NCBI RefSeq assembly: GCF_037975245.1
Contig: NC_092561.1
Coordinates: 6,954,501-7,018,500 of the forward strand
Direction: 5' to 3'
Source of the DNA: Apostichopus japonicus
Lineage: Eukaryota > Echinodermata > Holothuroidea > Aspidochirotida > Stichopodidae
DNA length: 64,000 nt
The notes beneath the pieces are model-generated. The model ran no database searches. It was given only the letters and a program-made list of their open reading frames with translations, and had not been told where the DNA came from. Made by a program: the position numbers and the translations under genes. Below, piece after piece: positions 21,290 through 32,570 of the stretch (positions are counted from its first letter, which is position 1; each line of letters opens with the position of its first letter).

Positions 21290-21805
21290 TGACCTCGATT
21301 GACCTTCGTCCTCGACCCTAAACACCAAAATCTGCACAATTGTAAAATTCACCTCATCATTCTCTACATATCGTGTGATTTAATGACTTTTTCCTACATG
21401 ACAAGTATAAGATGGCTAAAATGTTTTTTAGGTGTTTTGACCTCTGACATTAGACCTATGACGTCATCAATCAGGCAAGCAAAACGTCACATGATCAGGC
21501 ACCTTCCAATACAAGTCTAAACTTGATCCGACTTACGGTTTAGGTGGACTTAGGTGGACAAACTGACCTTTCACCTTGACCCTTAACAACCACATGAGTA
21601 TTATTTTCAAATTTGTCCCATCAGTCTCTACATATCTTACGGTTCAATTACTTTTTCCTACATGCTGATAAGCAGAAAATGGCAAAAAAACAATGTTTAT
21701 TGGCCTCTGTGACCTGTAACCTATGACGTCATCTGTCACGCAAGCCCATGCTTCCATGATCAGGCCACCTACCCACTAAGTTTCAATTTTGATGTAACTT
21801 AGGAA
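21290..21805. repeat. Tandem repeat, two ~264-bp units
   Basis: Both units contain TCTCTACATATC, then ACTTTTTCCTACATG, CCTATGACGTCATC, CACGCAAG or CAGGCAAGC, and CATGATCAGGC, at an offset of about 264 bp. Each unit holds a perfect CRE-type TGACGTCA. The shared TGACCTT phrases link it to the repeats near 5.0 and 15.9 kb. Confidence 0.75.
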
Positions 21806-24800
21806 GGAGTTTGCGACACACGTTTTTACCTATACGCTATATGCCATTGACATTACCTTAGGGCTTTTCATTTTAGTGTAATGGAAACGAAATCTTAACA
21901 GCACCTTTTTGTTCTTATTTCAACATTGCGGGATTAACTTTTCATTCCTACAACTCGGAAGACTGGAACGAAATTATACCTGGGATGATCATTCGTGAAC
22001 TTTCTCACTATTATGCATTTTCTTGCTGTATTCGTGACGGAATCATTTGATAGGTAAACAGGTGACACACTGAAATGTTGAAAGCCTAACAAACCGTTGG
22101 GCCGTCTGCCCTTGAGCGTAGAGTTTGGTTGAAATAAATGAACATACAAGATTGAAGACGAGCGGGGGAGGAAGGTATTTGCGGTGTCGTTGATTCTGGG
22201 TTTGCAAACAAATTGCTTTAATTACTTTTTGCTTAAAACAAGATAAGCAATCCTTGTACAATATTAAGGAACATCTTGGCTTATGATGGTCAGGTACGGC
22301 TAATGGAAAAGTAAAATCGTTAATCAGAGAGAGGCCTTCAAGTGCATGGCAACTGAGCCTTATGATCAGGGGCGTATGATTCACCCTGTTTACAAGGGGC
22401 GGGGGGGGGGGGGGGTAAGAGAACAAGGTACGAGAACAAGAAAGAAAATTTTGAAGTTTATTTGAACACTTTATTTGGATGACTCTATTGTGTAATAATT
22501 TGAAATGTTTTATGGACTACACCAACAACTGTTTTCATTAGAACTGAAATTATCATATTACCTTCGAATACACAAATGAAAGTGGGCAGAATTAAAATTG
22601 ATTTTTTTTTTGTAAGGTCGAAATATACTCTACCGTTATAGTACAAGTAAAAGCTCGTGAGGACGAATACAACTGCATGAGTATGAGTAAAACCCCATGA
22701 GTAATAGCACAGTATGCACAGAGTATATGCGTACAAGTCAAGTTATTACTGTACACACTCACTGCAGTGATTTAATCTAGAAACGTAGAATGCTATATCG
22801 TCTTCTTTTAATTCCCAATTTACTTATTAAAGCAATAATCCCAACCGAGTTCTCCCTGTATCGCCACTGAGTACTGCTGTTAATTGAGAAGATTAAATAT
22901 GGCAGCCTTAATTTAGGAATCAGCCTCAATGGTTAGAAATTAAAACAAGTCGATCAATTCATTTTTCTTTAGGACCAAATGGATTTTGTGTGGTTCGATT
23001 GAAATTTGCTCTGGCAACTGGCATAGCTGTATATATGGCTCAACTGGCAAAGGAACTACAATATCTCATCCTCATTGTGGGAGCGATGAGATAATTATAA
23101 ATAGACCAATCTACTACATCGTCAATTTCAAGAGTCAGATAAAGTTTAATGTATAATCTAGTGCAAACATTGGGTCAATTGAGGCAAAATTGTTTACCAT
23201 ACTAAGTAACTATAAAGAGGTTTGTTCACAACGATCGAGAACTTCAGGCTCTCATAGCAAAAGCTTTCATGGCCACGATGCAGACAATTGATGGTGCCAA
23301 GAATGGCTATTAAGTGATGGATAGGGTTTAGCTGGTGAGAACTTCTACAAGGACTTAGAGATCACATTACTTTGTCTATTTAGTGTGTACAAGTCAATGG
23401 ACAATTATGTGGAGTATGCTTTCTCAAATGGAGCACGTAAGTTTTACATAGCACAATGATCTCACTCACTACACTGGACGAAGGCCTGGAATAATGTGTT
23501 TATGTTATTTATCTGTCTCTCTACCCTCCCCCCCCCCCCCAAGACAGGAAAAAACATAAACCGACCTGCATACACACACATATATTTACCCGAAACCATA
23601 AAAGAAAAATGTTTTAAAAAATTGCTTCGTCCGGGCATCGAACTTAGGCAGACGTGAGAGTAAATTTAATCTGAAGTAAAATTGATTGCTTATCGAAAAA
23701 TGAAATGAATCAGATTGGAAAAAGAAAAGTGGGAATCGGACCTAGGCAGAAATTGAAGATGAAGAAGGCAGTGCAAATAACAACTTGAAAACAAAACCAA
23801 AGTTAACAAGAGAATAATGACGCCTCATTGAGACCATGGTTTCACTGAACATCAACCCAGTCTACCCAGTCCATTGCAAGACAGCTATCCCACTTCTGAC
23901 CCGGAGGCCGGAGTCTCAACGTACTCTCCTGGATGCTTTTGCGGACTAAGGGAGGATATGGAATTGGGATCATAAGCCCGTATACAAATTCTACCTTGGC
24001 AATGCCATTACGATTAACATTGGGTGTCTTGCATCCGATCGGAAAAAAATATATATATCATAAAAAAAAAAATTGGATACATGGCAAATGGTGGCGGTAT
24101 AGGAAGAAAAAGAAATGTGGACGGATTTGGCCCTCATCCCGCTTATTTACCCCATAATATCATATAAAAATACTATGTGTTTTCTTAAAGTAACATGTCT
24201 CCCTCTATTTAACATGGCATCATCGTACGCTGTACGATCATTGCTCATCGACGCAGTTCCGTACAGTTCCGCCATAGTTTAGAAAAAGGGATGGTGGAGT
24301 GGGGTGGAGTGGGGAGGTTCGATCCCGTTTCACTCTTGTTTAAATGAGTAAGCCTGTGCAAAAAATGAAATAACTTAAATATCATACAGGGAAAATGATC
24401 GGGACCAGTAATCATCAGTGTATTGTAGTATAACTATCAGGAATACGAATAGCGTTACAAATCCCCCTATACATCCCTATCCCACTTAACCCCTCACCTC
24501 GGAAAAACTCTGAGACCCACGCGGACCTCCCTAGAATTTCTCTGCATCTTGTTCTTTGAGTTACACGGCACCATTTTGCAAATGAAGCGCTATTGTATTG
24601 ATAAACTTTAAAAAAAAAAGGATCAATAGGAGACTGGGAAACCACATATTTTGACAGTCTTTCCTCTATGGAGACTTAATAATACACTACCACACTGTCA
24701 TTTGAAAGTTGTCATTCCTTCCCCCTTCCTCTCCCGCCCCTTGTCTGCCCTTTACTTCCTCCTTCCCTCACCCTCACACCCCCACCCAAAAAATTATCAT

Positions 24801-25200
24801 TGCTTAAAATACTTTTCGGACGTCTCTGGATTGTTTATAATCTTACCACTGTTTACAAAAATACATTTTTACGTCATTGTGCCAATAATATTAACACATG
24901 TTTATGACAAAGTATTGATCCGTTGCTTTCCACGTAGTCCTTCCAAAATGCCTGGATATACAATGATAGTTGACACGTTTAACACATAAGATCATCGATA
25001 TAACTGTGATAGAGGTATAAATATAACCCCCCCCCCCTCCACTCCACCTCCCAATAGCTCCGCCTCACCCATAGTAGACACTTTTCAATGCACAACCACA
25101 CTTGTTGAGGGTTCCTCTGGAAAGCAGTGCTTCTGCACTGAGCAGGACTATACCCCCATTAAAGATGAAAATAATATAAAAAAAAAACACTGTCTCAGGT
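21806..25200. other. Long non-coding interval
   Basis: No exon with a recognisable product. Contains G- or C-runs (22400, 23528, 25027). Two similar B-box-like stretches in inverse orientation are seen: GGCATCGAACTTAGGCAG near 23634 and AATCGGACCTAGGCAG near 23735. They may be decayed tRNA-derived SINE pieces. Confidence 0.3.
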
Positions 25201-25238
25201 ATATTGTCATCCCCTCCCATGGGAGGGGATGACAATAT
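25201..25238. repeat. Perfect 38-bp palindrome without spacer
   Basis: Two 19-bp arms, ATATTGTCATCCCCTCCCA and its exact reverse complement, meet at CCATGG. The first bases outside the arms no longer pair. It could form a cruciform in DNA or a long hairpin in RNA. Confidence 0.95.
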
Positions 25239-26870
25239 TCCTGGTGCACCCCTTTCTCTTTCAACTTTCCCCTCGCTCTCCCTCTCTTTAGCCCTTTCCA
25301 TCACCTTCTCCCTCTGCCATCCCGGACTTATACCTATAGTAAAGACCCACCCCTCTTGCATCTTGACATGATTATTCGTAATGCTTCCACCGTGTACAGA
25401 AAAAATACAGTTTTATTAACATGTATATATATATATCTATGACGAAGTAAGGATTCATCGCCTCCTCGTAATCCTTCCTAAAATTCACGGATTTGTAAGG
25501 ACATTTAACACGTTTAACACATCAGAGGATCGATCTGTAATAGAGAAATTATTCGTCATCGTCATCATCATCGTCATCGTCATCAATATCATAATAATAA
25601 AATTGGTGTTGAGTTTGAAATTTTGGTGTTGACGTTATTGTATTCGATGTCCATGTATCTCCTATATCCAGATGATGCCAATTGTTTGATCCCCCAAGAC
25701 GGTAAATGCAAGCACGAATCCACGGGGTGGGGGGTAGGGGGGAGGAATACGTACCCCTTTGTAACCCTACACAAACATTTAAACAAATTACAATTGATCA
25801 TTTGCATTTTCTTTAATGGTAATCGGTTCGTTATAACTTTGCACCAAAACTCAAAATCGAGAAAGTTATAAGCTGTCTGTCTTCGAGGGATATTCCAGCG
25901 ATGGCTGACAATGCCAGATTAATGATGGTCCACAGTGTTAAGAATATAATCCGCTTCTGTTGACTAGTAAGCCTTCATTTTCAAACGAATTTTTCTGTAC
26001 TCTCAATTGTCGCGATGGGGTGATTTTCCTTTGTAACCAGATAAATTTATGAACTTTTCAACAAACATTGTTTTTGTTTAAATGCAGAGAGATTAATAGA
26101 AATTGTTATGACATTGGTACGTTTAATCAAACGCCTGCCAACGAAAAACCTGTTTAATATGTCTTTATACATACCAATCGATAAAACAGTATGTAAACGA
26201 TGTAAACGATAATACTGATTTGGGGAAGCGGGAAGCGGGAAGCGGGGAGGGGGGGGGGGCTGGGGAGTGGTGGAGGATAAACATTTTGCCACCACTTTCA
26301 ATTCTGGTGAGATCAAATGGTGACTGTAATAACTAGTACTATATATACTGATGGTCAAAAGTCAACTCTAGTTTTTTCACTCGACAGAGAGGAAACGGTC
26401 GTAAGTCATACTCATGATACTGTATATTCGTGTTCATGAAACCCACAATCATCGGGTGGGTAGTAGGGTGTGAATGATAATTAATTCTGAAACGGAAAAT
26501 ATTACAAATGACCAACAACAAAAAGAAAACCGTGGTTGCAATGGGGTAGTTGGGTATTTCTTTAGAAGATAACAGATTTTTCCGTAGGAAGTTTTCAAGC
26601 AACCTTTTATTTAAGTCCCTTGTTTCTCTTCAGTTTTCAAATGTAATGAGCTGAACATAAACCTTGAAATACCTGCACTAAAGCTTCGCTTTCTTCGCTT
26701 GTAAATATTAACGCATCACCCCTACACTTCCTCCTCACCCCCCCCTTTTTCCCCAATTGTTATTTATTCAGTGTTATTTTCAAGAAATTTGACAAATACG
26801 AATGAAGAATTTTAGATCTTTTTCCAAGTGTGCACAAAAGTTTCGTTGAAATATCAAGATATTTTGCTCT
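25239..26870. other. Non-coding interval
   Basis: No supported exon. A short ATC/GTC trinucleotide microsatellite is at 25556-25600, and GGGAAGC repeats plus a G-run are at 26222-26260. Confidence 0.3.
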
Positions 26871-27184
26871 AGGCGCCATTGTCAGAATGCCAGCGTTTCA
26901 CAGCTCGTGTGAAGGATTCACGCCACCCAATTAGCCAGCCATTGGTGAAAAGTGAGGTATGACGTAATCGGTTGCCAAAGTATTCTTTGCAATCGCTGTG
27001 AATGCCCCATTGTACTTCGTTGCGGTATATTCGTGCGGGTTAGCTTAGTACAGTATTGTGCTGTAAACAGTGAAACCTACGTATGAGTGACTTAAGGATG
27101 TTATCCGAGGTCCAGAATCCTGAACAATAAAAGTATTCACATAATTACAAAGGAAATAATAACTTTCATCGTAGGACGAGGAAG
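26871..27184 (+). promoter_or_regulatory. Candidate promoter and non-coding first exon
   Basis: A locally CpG-richer patch carries CCAAT at 26927, an inverted CCAAT (ATTGG) at 26941 and a CRE-like TGACGTAA at 26960-26967. About 220 bp further on, GAGGAAG followed by GTAAGA (27185-27190) makes a good splice donor. This is the most promoter-like spot upstream of the synaptotagmin coding exons on that strand, about 24.5 kb away. The link to that gene is inference; it could serve an unseen transcript or nothing. Confidence 0.3.
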
Positions 27185-30100
27185 GTAAGAAAATTATATT
27201 ATTATCACTTAGTATCTTATTTTCTTTGTCGCTTTCGTTTTACCTCGATTTCCTCATGTTAAACGTTAACTACTTAGCGTTGTCAATATAACTTAACGTC
27301 GTTAGGCTAGCCTACAATTGTTTTGGTTACTTTCGTTAGTGCAAAAGTTCTTAAGTTAAGCCTATTTCATATTATACTAGGCTCTGAAGTAACACTCCTA
27401 CCGCAGTAGGGAACACCAAGAAGGTAAAGGAACATTTTACTCCTTGGAGAAATTTTAATTATGTCTGCATTCAAAATTATGTGAGAAAATGTAGTTCGGA
27501 CAAGCCTAACAAGTACCAAGAGATAGGCACCAAACCTTAGATTAAGTTGGCGTAAGCTTTTTCTTGGAATACTACGATGAGGCCTTACTCATATTAGCCT
27601 AAAAGTGAAACTTGATTGTGCCATTTTTAGTAACAAAAGTGGTTTTGTCATTCCTGTACATAGACTAAAATAAGTTGTCTCACCCTACATTCCCTGTAGG
27701 GCCTATTGAATGTGACGTGTGAAAATGTAATTTATGATATGTTACATAATTGATACAAGCGACAGAACATCTTGAACTTTGTGTGTTCTTTTCGTTGGAC
27801 AAACAACCATGCTTTTCTGACAAGCTCAGAAGAATTTCATGTTGTCCAAAGTCTATGTGTTCCTTGACTAAGTATAATTTTCAATAAAGTTGCAAACATC
27901 TTTCCTTTCAGCTTTGAGTTGAGTTGAGCTGGTTGTATGAAGACAAATTTACAGTGTGAAACATGTTGTCATAGTGCAACCACTATGTAAACTTGTTAGA
28001 TATTTAGATATTTATCATACTTTCTTGCTTTCAGTAGATATGAGCAAATTGTTTTGCAAGAATTCCAATAATTTCTTTGCTTTTAAAATTATTTATGTAA
28101 TTTTCCAGTTTCTGACACTGATCCACTTTAAGTTGTACATATAGTTAGAGTGGCTGAGAATGTTGTTCTGAAATTAATACTGAAACCATGTACTATAGTC
28201 AATTCCTGTACTAGCATTGTATTATAGAAATAATTTACTTTGCAATGACAATTTAATGGAACCATAAGTTCTGTAGAATATACAAGGTAACAAATTTTAA
28301 AGAAATATTTAAGAAGTAGGGCTCTACGATGTCATCTTAAAAGCTTTGTTCGGTCTTGCGTTGCTATGAGAATAGGTGCCATTAATAAGTGAGATGATGA
28401 GAAGATCATTGTCTCTCATTTTCCCCCCAAAACTTTGATCCAGATTGTATCAAAAATGAAAACTTGTACTACACAAATGTTTTTAATTTGACTGACTTTA
28501 AATAGCACCAGTTTGCATCTAAGACCCTTTCCCTTAAATAGCAACCAGAACTTTCTAGAAGGAGAGGAACTGTTCTCCATCCAGTAAGGGTATCAAACAA
28601 CCTCTTTATCGCCCTCCAAAATTCTAAGATGATGTGAACAACATTATCCTGATTATTGGTACAGGATTCCCAAAAAGAAATTATAAGATTGGTAAGCTCT
28701 CTGCATAGCCACCTGTACAGAAAACTTAACAAACAAGATTGTTTTGTATGGCAAATGCAAAATTTAAACGTCAGTATCTTGACTTTTGGTACAGGATCTT
28801 CCAAAAGAAATTAAAAGATTGGTAAGCTTGGAAATATTGGGAAGTTGCATAGACACCTTTATATGCAGTAATGAACAAGATTATTTTGAATGGCAGAAAC
28901 TGAAGTTGTTAAGGCAGAAATTGAAGTTGTAACACAAGTTTGGAAATTTGTGATGAAAGCTTCTACACTCAAATAATTAACCAAATTCCTTGTAGAATTT
29001 TGCATACAAACTACTATTGTACACAACATGTCATGAAGGTTGCAGTAATTTATATGTGAAACCTACCTGTTCTTGGTTGGTTGAACACATACAAATGAAT
29101 AATGCAAGTTCTGTTGAAAAGTTAAGGGTACAAGTATCACTCTTGACTGAAAAGAGTTAATAGTCTATGCACGTACATGTGCATGGAAGCATACACATTA
29201 TCATGTCAGGATAATACAGAGTGTGTGCATGTGTACTGTATGTATGCTTCATCATTGCAAGCTTGTTTCAATTCCTGATGGTATAGTTTCTGATATATTT
29301 GAGCATAGTTTTATTTGCTATATTTGTCCTTGTCGTAAATTCTAGTTCACTGATAACGATACCCTCATAAAGTCTTTCAAAAAGAGGTTTCTGATGCTTG
29401 GATAATTCCAATTGATGTTATAGGCCTAGCTATTCTTCAGTTTATGACATATATATCAATTTGCATGAATGATCATCTTCCCTACCCCTATATGCTTAAA
29501 GAGAAGATCTTTTTAGATCTCCTAGGGTTTCACTTTAGCCATGGAACACAGAATCCAACTTGAAAGTAGAATATTGCAGTATGTACAACGTACTCAAGTG
29601 CATGCACATAATATGTCTTTGTGTTACATAATTCGTTTGAGAGAAACACCCAGCATATATTCCGTGTTACTAAGCAGGGAACATTTATAATATCCACACA
29701 GAATCAGGTTGTGTGGACATAGCAGAGATTTAAGTCCACACAATATCTTTGTTCTGGTAGGCTGCCATTGAACAGCTTTTCATTCTCACAGCAATATACA
29801 TTTGTAAAAGTCTGTCAGCCAATATACTGTGCATATGTACTGTACTCATACAGTATCTATAGATAGATAAAATAGAATGCATACAGTGGACTTTGTTAGT
29901 ACTATGAAGGGAAATTTGTACATTCATCATGTTTAATATAAGTTCAATTACAATACACACTGTTATATTTCCAGGTGTAGCTTCCAATTAAAACTACTGC
30001 TACGTTATCTTTGCCGTCACACAAATACAGTAAATTTAAACCATAAACTTGGTTAAGTTAAAATGCAGCATTGCTTTCGATATAAAGTTTGATGAACTTT

Positions 30101-31555
30101 GGAACCAATAAAATACAAAATATATGCAAATACTAAGTCTGTAGGATCCGGTCATTATAATCTGTAACTTTGTTGACAATGACTATATAGTATTGTCTGG
30201 GAGTAAATTTATCAATTTTTCTTGTCTGTGTGCCTCAAAATTCAACCCCACCTCTCCTCCCCCTCATTCTCAATCCTCCCAAAGTATTTTCATATTTTTG
30301 TTATGTTTGAGAATCAGTGGCCACTAATTTACTATCTATAATGCTGCTGCGTGGGTTGGGGGGGGGGGGGAAGATGATACCGATCAGCTTGTTGTTAGCA
30401 AACTATACCGTAGAGCTTCTGTGTAGAACGATAGTGCAAAGGTAACCTCTTTAGAGCCTTGCAATTCCTAACTATATTTTAGGGTACGAAGACCGTATTA
30501 TAGGGAAGGTCATATATAGTGTATACCCATGCGTGCAAACTGAAAGCACAGAAGCACAATAGAATACTGTAGTAGATATATATATACCAACCTTTTGTCG
30601 ATGCGCTTCAGTGACTTGACCATCTAGTAAAGTAAGATAATCCACACGGAAGCTACTACAAGCCGATCTGCCCTGTCAATTAGTCAGGAAAAATTCAACC
30701 GTTATATATACCTGTAGGTGTATATTAAACTAGATGCATGATAGCCTTAAATTGCAAAAAAACTTAAAAATAAGCCTTAATGGCAGACCTATCTAGACTT
30801 CTGATTATAACTTATAATGGTAACTGATAAAACAAGAAATTTATGGATAAAATTTAAATTTAGTATTCTAAAAAGTTATTAAAGCAGCTGATGAAGAATG
30901 AATGAGTCTGCTCTTCATAGTTTTAAGGGAATAAAGGGAAATTTAGTGTAGTACTGCATCCAGCCTACATGTTCCAAAGACTAAGAATTGGCAGCTTTTT
31001 TTTCATGCTTTTACTGTACATACATGTGTACCTGCCTTAACTGTTGATCATTATGATTACCTCCTGAAGACTTCTTAATTGCCTTTTAATTTTGCAATAA
31101 CACTCAAAAATAGTTTTGGGATCTTTTGGGAATAATTATAAAACGATGGGGCATAAATTGGAATCAAACAATTTTCAGTTTGAGTTTGAGGGTGTTAACG
31201 AATAAAGTTGGATTTTAAAACTGAATCATTTAAATTTGTAGAAAATTGTCGAAAAAGATGTATGTATTTGAAAAGAAAAACTTTAAACTCAATTTCCTAA
31301 ATATTTCATATGCTCCACTGCGAATGGGCCAAAATTGTTGCAAGAAAGTACATTGTTATGATTGCGTGATTATTTTATAGTACGCAATAGTACCAAAAAG
31401 GATGCTAGAATTAGCCCTTGACAAGGTAGGTTGTGTTTATAACGAAATGCTTTAATGAGGCCTTAAAGCTCCATGGCACAGTTGTTTGTGTTTACGGGCA
31501 GGTTTAACATCGCGTTTAAGCATTGGGCCATTTCCTTGATATATGCATAACTTTA
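27185..31555 (+). other. Long AT-rich non-coding interval (possible synaptotagmin first intron)
   Basis: No coding exon supported. It includes the repeat at 28673-28910 and a G-run near 30358. If 27184 is a first-exon donor, this and everything to 51724 would be intron. Confidence 0.3.
28673..28910. repeat. Two-copy direct repeat, ~130 bp
   Basis: AAAAGAAATTA-AAGATTGGTAAGCT at 28673 and 28803 is followed in each copy by GCATAG-CACCT and AACAAGATT-TTTTG-ATGGCA. It is degenerate and non-coding. Confidence 0.7.
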
Positions 31556-31775
31556 AGAGAGTGTTGTGGTCAAGTGGTTCAGGCAGTGGATGATCTAAAG
31601 TTTGCAGGTTTGAGTCCTGGACAGATCATTACATGGTGTCATTGGGCAAGGCACTTTATCTCCATTGCCTCTCTTCACCCAGGCATATAAATGGGGACCT
31701 GTGAGTTAAACTGTCAATTGGGCGCTGTTTAGCTGCTGCCATGAATAAGTTTGACAGGCTTTGAGCACTGTTATT
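31556..31775 (+). mobile_element. tRNA-derived SINE
   Basis: A-box-like TGGTCAAGTGGTTCAGG and B-box-like GGTTTGAGTCCTGG are spaced as in a pol III promoter. A body with GGGCAAGGCACTTTATCTCC and CTTCACCCAGG follows, then a GGCTTTGAGCACTG tail. Such bodies are common in animal tRNA SINEs. Confidence 0.75.
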
Positions 31776-31799
31776 GTTGGATATGTCTGCACTTAATAA

Positions 31800-32080
31800 A
31801 TCCTATTATCTCCTACCTCTTCCCTGTTGGTTTCTTTCTTTCTTCTCTCCATCCCTTGTCTACTAATCCTCTTACATCTATCTCTTTGTGTTCACCATGC
31901 TCATTAACCTGTCTGTATTCTGTGCGTGTTTTTGTCCCTTCTGTTATTGTTACTTGTCTTAATTAGCCTTTGCAGAAGATCCTGCTAGGATCGAAACTTA
32001 CTTTTACACCAACTTACTTTTACACATTCTCCTACACAGGCTCTCTAGTGGATAAGCAGTTTGCTAACAGTTTTATTTTA
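31800..32080 (+). mobile_element. Penelope-like terminal repeat, copy A
   Basis: It matches 50795-51000 in the same orientation over TATCTCCTACCTCT, TTTCTTCTCTCCATCCCTTG, CATTAACCTGTCTGTATT and GATCCTGCTAGGATCGAAAC. Its last 75 bp match the reverse complement of 50601-50670. The hammerhead-like core is mutated here (TTGCAGA instead of CTGAAGA). No reverse transcriptase is present. Confidence 0.65.
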
Positions 32081-32369
32081 ACTTAATAAATCCTAAATAT
32101 TATTACTATTATTATTATGCATGATCCATGCATGATCATCACCAGGATCTAAGAGAGCTCTCTTATTGGGTTCATGACCCTTGCGAATCAAATACCCAAC
32201 TAATCTAGTATTTCTCTCGTCACTTAATTCAGTCAGTATCCGGGATTTCGGATGGCTTATGTATATTAGATCTTCCTGCAAGCAGGAATTTGCAAAGAAG
32301 CCTCATTGGCTTATCAAAGCCGCAAGCTGACCGAAGTCAGTCTCTTGCATTCATATTTAACGTCCATAA

Positions 32370-32570
32370 TTATGAATTGTTAATTGTCAACAACTCTGTA
32401 ACTGGACGACATACATTAATCTTGGAGTGACTCGAACCTGGGACCTTATGATTGAAAGGCACCGGCGTTAACCACTGAGCTAACACTCCACTAATCAGCA
32501 CTGCAATCTCAGTTGAAGTTACCTCGTAAATGTCTCCCTCATTTGCCCGTGGTAGGGGATCTACCACTGC
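32370..32570 (-). mobile_element. tRNA-derived SINE with tRNA-like head
   Basis: The minus strand of 32423-32490 reads like a tRNA: acceptor arms TGGAGTG and CACTCCA pair perfectly, with A box TTAGCTCAGTGGTTAA and B box GGTTCGAGTC. The T stem does not pair and the loop sizes are wrong, so it is a SINE head and not a working tRNA gene. Confidence 0.65.

Noticed and set aside
32423-32490. tRNA gene on the minus strand
   Set aside because: Acceptor arms pair and both pol III boxes exist, but the T stem fails and the anticodon loop is irregular; it is a SINE head.
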